Notes under the pieces: generated by a model
The model's input: only the letters and a program-made list of their open reading frames with translations
The model's database searches: none
Told to the model about the DNA's origin: nothing
Origin: JBGPYB01 sp041493035
GTDB lineage: Bacteria > Acidobacteriota > Vicinamibacteria > Fen-336
Assembly: GCA_041493035.1 (NCBI GenBank)
Contig: JBGPYB010000114.1
Span: forward strand, 1 to 15,323
Direction of reading: 5' to 3'
Length of the DNA stretch: 15,323 nt
Translations under genes and position numbers: made by a program
In this document: positions 13,305-15,323 of the stretch, one piece after another
Numbering within the stretch: position 1 is the stretch's first letter
Layout of the letters: the number at the start of each line of letters is the position of its first letter

Positions 13305-15152
13305 GTGATCCGGTTCGGTCCGTTCGATCTCGACCCTCGATCGGGAGAGTTCTGGAAAGACCACGTCCGCGTCAAGCTTTCGGAACAACCGCTGCAAGTG
13401 CTCCTGGCGCTCCTCGAACGTCCCGGTGAGGTCGTATCGCGAGAGGACCTGCGCCACCGGCTGTGGCCCGACGACACATTCGTTGTCTTCGATGACGGTC
13501 TGAATACCGCCGTCAAACGCTTGCGCGACGCGCTCGGCGATTCTGCGGACGCCCCGGAATTCGTGGAGACGTTACCGCGCCGCGGCTATCGGTTCGTGGG
13601 CGCGGTAACGCCGGCACCGGCTCCAGGAACGAAGACGCCTGGTCTGCCCCACGGACCCCGTCTGGGCCGGCGCACCACAGTCTGGACCGTCACTACAGCG
13701 GTCGCCGCCCTCTTGCTGGCCGTGGTCTCCGTGAGGTGGAACTGGTGGCAACCGGCCACGAACGAGCCGGTGATCCGCTCGATCGCGGTACTGCCGCTCG
13801 ACAACCTGACGGGTGATCCGGATCAGGAGTATCTGGCCGACGGGCTGACCGACGAGCTGACAACGAACCTCGCCAAGATTTCGTCGCTCCGGGTGATTTC
13901 GCGCGCGTCGGTGATGGCGTACCGCAAGCCGCATGCGTCGGCCGCCGCAATCGGTCAAGCGTTGCACGTAGACGCGATCGTGGAGGGCTCGATCACACGG
14001 TCAGGGGACCGCGTTCGAATACAGGCCCAGCTGATCGAAGCGGCTGCGGACCGCCACTTGTGGGCAGAGCACTACGAGGGAGACGTGCGGGACGTGCTCA
14101 CGCTGCAACGAGAGGTGACGGCCGCGATTGCCGATCGGGTCCAGGCCCGCCTGACCCCGCGCGAGCGGAACGCCCTGGCCATTGCGCGCCCAGTGAACCC
14201 TGATGCCTACCGGGCGTATGTCGTCGGGCGCGTGCACTGGAACCAGAGGACGCCGGCCGCGCTCGACCAGGGCATCGAGTCGTTCCAGCACGCCATCGAC
14301 ATCGACCCCGCCTACGCACTCGCTTACGCCGGCCTGGCCGACTGCTACACCGCGTTGGGCTACGGCAGCTACCTAGCGCCGAAGGTGGCCTTCGAGCCGG
14401 CAAAGGCCGCCGCCGTCCGGGCGCTGGAACTCGAAGGAGAGCTCGCCGATCCTCATGCGACGCTTGCATACGCGAAGTTGTACTACGACTGGGATTTCGT
14501 CGGGGCGGAGCGCGAGTTTCGGCTGGCGATCGCCCTGAGCCCCAGCTCGGTAACAGCGCACGACTGGTTTGGTGTGTACCTGACGGCGATTGGCCGATTC
14601 GACGAGGCCCGCGCGGAGACTCAGCGTGCGCAGCAGATCGACCCGCTCTCGGTCGCCATCAACACGGATATCGGGTTCGTCGAGTACTACAGCGGAAGGT
14701 ACGCCGAGGCGGCCAAACAGCTTCGCGCCACGGTGGACATGAACCCTTCGTTCCCGTTGTCGCACCTCTGGCTGGGCCGGGTCTTCCAGGCGCAGGAGCA
14801 GGGTGATGCGGCGATTGCCGAGTTCAAAGCCGCAGGGAAGGTGCTCGTCGACTGGCCCGTCGCCCTTGCGGCGTTGGGGCACGTGTACGGGAGCACGGGG
14901 CACCGCGGCGAGGCTCGACAAACCCTCGATCGTCTGCGGGCCCTCTCGACCCAAAGGTATGTGACCCCCTACGGCGTTGCCCTCGTTCAGGCCGGGCTGG
15001 GGGACGACTCCGCCGCGTTCGACTCGCTGGAGCAGGCGATCGCCGATCGCTCGAACTGGCTGGTCTGGCTGAAACTCGATCCGCGGTTCGCAAGCCTTCG
15101 CTCGAGCCCGCGGTTCGATGCGCTGGTTCGTCGGGTCGGCCTGGGTCACTGA
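13305..15152 (+). CDS. CadC-like transmembrane transcriptional regulator with TolB-like and TPR domains
   Basis: The 615-residue protein starts with an OmpR/PhoB-type winged helix (FGPFDLDPRSGEF, LSEQPLQVLLALLERPGEVVSREDL, NTAVKRLRDALGD, VETLPRRGYRFVG; residues 1-101). A Pro-rich linker and a single transmembrane helix follow (~125-145, TVTTAVAALLLAVVSV). The outer part has a TolB-like N-terminal domain (RSIAVLPLDNLTGDPDQEYLADGLTDEL from 158) and then TPR-like helices (~305-570; SFQHAIDIDPAYALAYAGLADCY, AEREFRLAIALSPSS). As in CadC/ToxR, the DNA-binding domain faces the cytoplasm without a phospho-receiver, and the periplasmic part presumably senses a signal. GTG 13305 is used because the winged helix begins at once; no Shine-Dalgarno is visible. 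Likely targets are itself and the divergent exported protein. Such architectures are frequent in Acidobacteriota. Confidence 0.9.
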   Translation: MIRFGPFDLDPRSGEFWKDHVRVKLSEQPLQVLLALLERPGEVVSREDLRHRLWPDDTFVVFDDGLNTAVKRLRDALGDSADAPEFVETLPRRGYRFVGAVTPAPAPGTKTPGLPHGPRLGRRTTVWTVTTAVAALLLAVVSVRWNWWQPATNEPVIRSIAVLPLDNLTGDPDQEYLADGLTDELTTNLAKISSLRVISRASVMAYRKPHASAAAIGQALHVDAIVEGSITRSGDRVRIQAQLIEAAADRHLWAEHYEGDVRDVLTLQREVTAAIADRVQARLTPRERNALAIARPVNPDAYRAYVVGRVHWNQRTPAALDQGIESFQHAIDIDPAYALAYAGLADCYTALGYGSYLAPKVAFEPAKAAAVRALELEGELADPHATLAYAKLYYDWDFVGAEREFRLAIALSPSSVTAHDWFGVYLTAIGRFDEARAETQRAQQIDPLSVAINTDIGFVEYYSGRYAEAAKQLRATVDMNPSFPLSHLWLGRVFQAQEQGDAAIAEFKAAGKVLVDWPVALAALGHVYGSTGHRGEARQTLDRLRALSTQRYVTPYGVALVQAGLGDDSAAFDSLEQAIADRSNWLVWLKLDPRFASLRSSPRFDALVRRVGLGH

Positions 15153-15180
15153 CACTCGAGCATCCGCACGGAGCCCTTGA

Positions 15181-15199
15181 GGGACAGTTCGGGGACAGT
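15181..15199. repeat. Tandem GGGACAGT pair
   Basis: GGGACAGT occurs at 15181-15188 and 15192-15199, 11 bp apart, between the regulator stop and the tRNA 3' end. The word GGGGACAG(T) is often part of dispersed REP-like repeats, but no palindrome or partner is visible here. Confidence 0.35.
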
Positions 15200-15223
15200 C
15201 GTTCTGCGAGAGTCGATGGGAGG

Positions 15224-15310
15224 TGGTGCCGGAGGTGGGACTTGAACCCACACTAGCCGAAGCCAACACGGCCCTGAACCGTGCGCGTCTGCCAATTCCG
15301 CCACTCCGGC
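15224..15310 (-). tRNA. tRNA-Leu, anticodon CAG
   Basis: Read on the minus strand, the acceptor GCCGGAG (15310-15304) pairs with CTCCGGC (15234-15228), followed by discriminator A and an encoded CCA (15226-15224). The anticodon stem CACGG/CCGTG encloses loop TTCAGGG, with anticodon CAG at 15276-15274. The T arm is GTGGG-TTCAAGT-CCCAC. The long variable arm is typical of a class II leucine tRNA. It would read CUG, a common Leu codon in such a genome. Confidence 0.95.
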
Positions 15311-15323
15311 AGCGGGACAAACC

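Noticed and set aside
14373..15320. 315-codon minus-strand frame over the regulator and the tRNA
   Set aside because: It runs through the tRNA-Leu gene and is antisense to the TPR region; no domain is seen.
1..15323. CRISPR array, insertion sequence, prophage or toxin-antitoxin pair
   Set aside because: No regularly spaced repeats, transposase or integrase motifs, terminal inverted repeats or small overlapping gene pairs were found.

Overview
The window is GC-rich bacterial chromosome, apparently ordinary core/accessory DNA rather than phage or plasmid: no transposase, integrase or CRISPR array was found. A membrane-bound regulator that joins an OmpR-type winged helix, one transmembrane helix, a TolB-like domain and TPRs, next to a GH78-like enzyme and a GMC oxidoreductase, suggests an uncultured soil lineage such as Acidobacteriota or a neighbouring phylum. 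That placement is an inference from gene content only.

Layout. Positions 1-3735 run leftward. From upstream to downstream they hold a Fur-family regulator (3325-3732), a 5'-truncated dps remnant (3075-3272), a metallo-beta-lactamase-fold hydrolase (2273-3043), an exported SGNH hydrolase (1446-2168) and, 3 nt further on, a large membrane protein that leaves the left edge. The last fuses a DedA/VTT domain to an MprF-type aminoacyl-phosphatidylglycerol synthase (DUF2156) domain. Two near-identical 7-3-7 palindromes (TTAGAC-N3-GTCTAA core) lie upstream of the fur gene and of the dps remnant, each overlapping a candidate promoter. They look like one small autoregulated metal or peroxide regulon.

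Positions 3882-9701 run rightward: a twin-arginine-type flavin amine oxidase, a GMC oxidoreductase with a four-cysteine cluster, and an exported six-hairpin glycosidase of the GH78 type, the last two separated by 20 nt. Convergent to them is RNase R (9739-11979, minus strand).

From 12330 to 15152 a small exported protein of unknown function (minus) is divergent from the CadC-like regulator (plus). Their 303-bp shared upstream region carries three CTGAC repeats exactly 11 bp apart, the spacing expected for an OmpR/PhoB-type winged helix. A tRNA-Leu(CAG) gene closes the window on the minus strand.

The most interesting items are the DedA-aminoacyl-PG-synthase fusion, the paired Fur-family operators around a broken dps, and the phased operator candidate of the transmembrane regulator. 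I see no obviously new multi-gene system.
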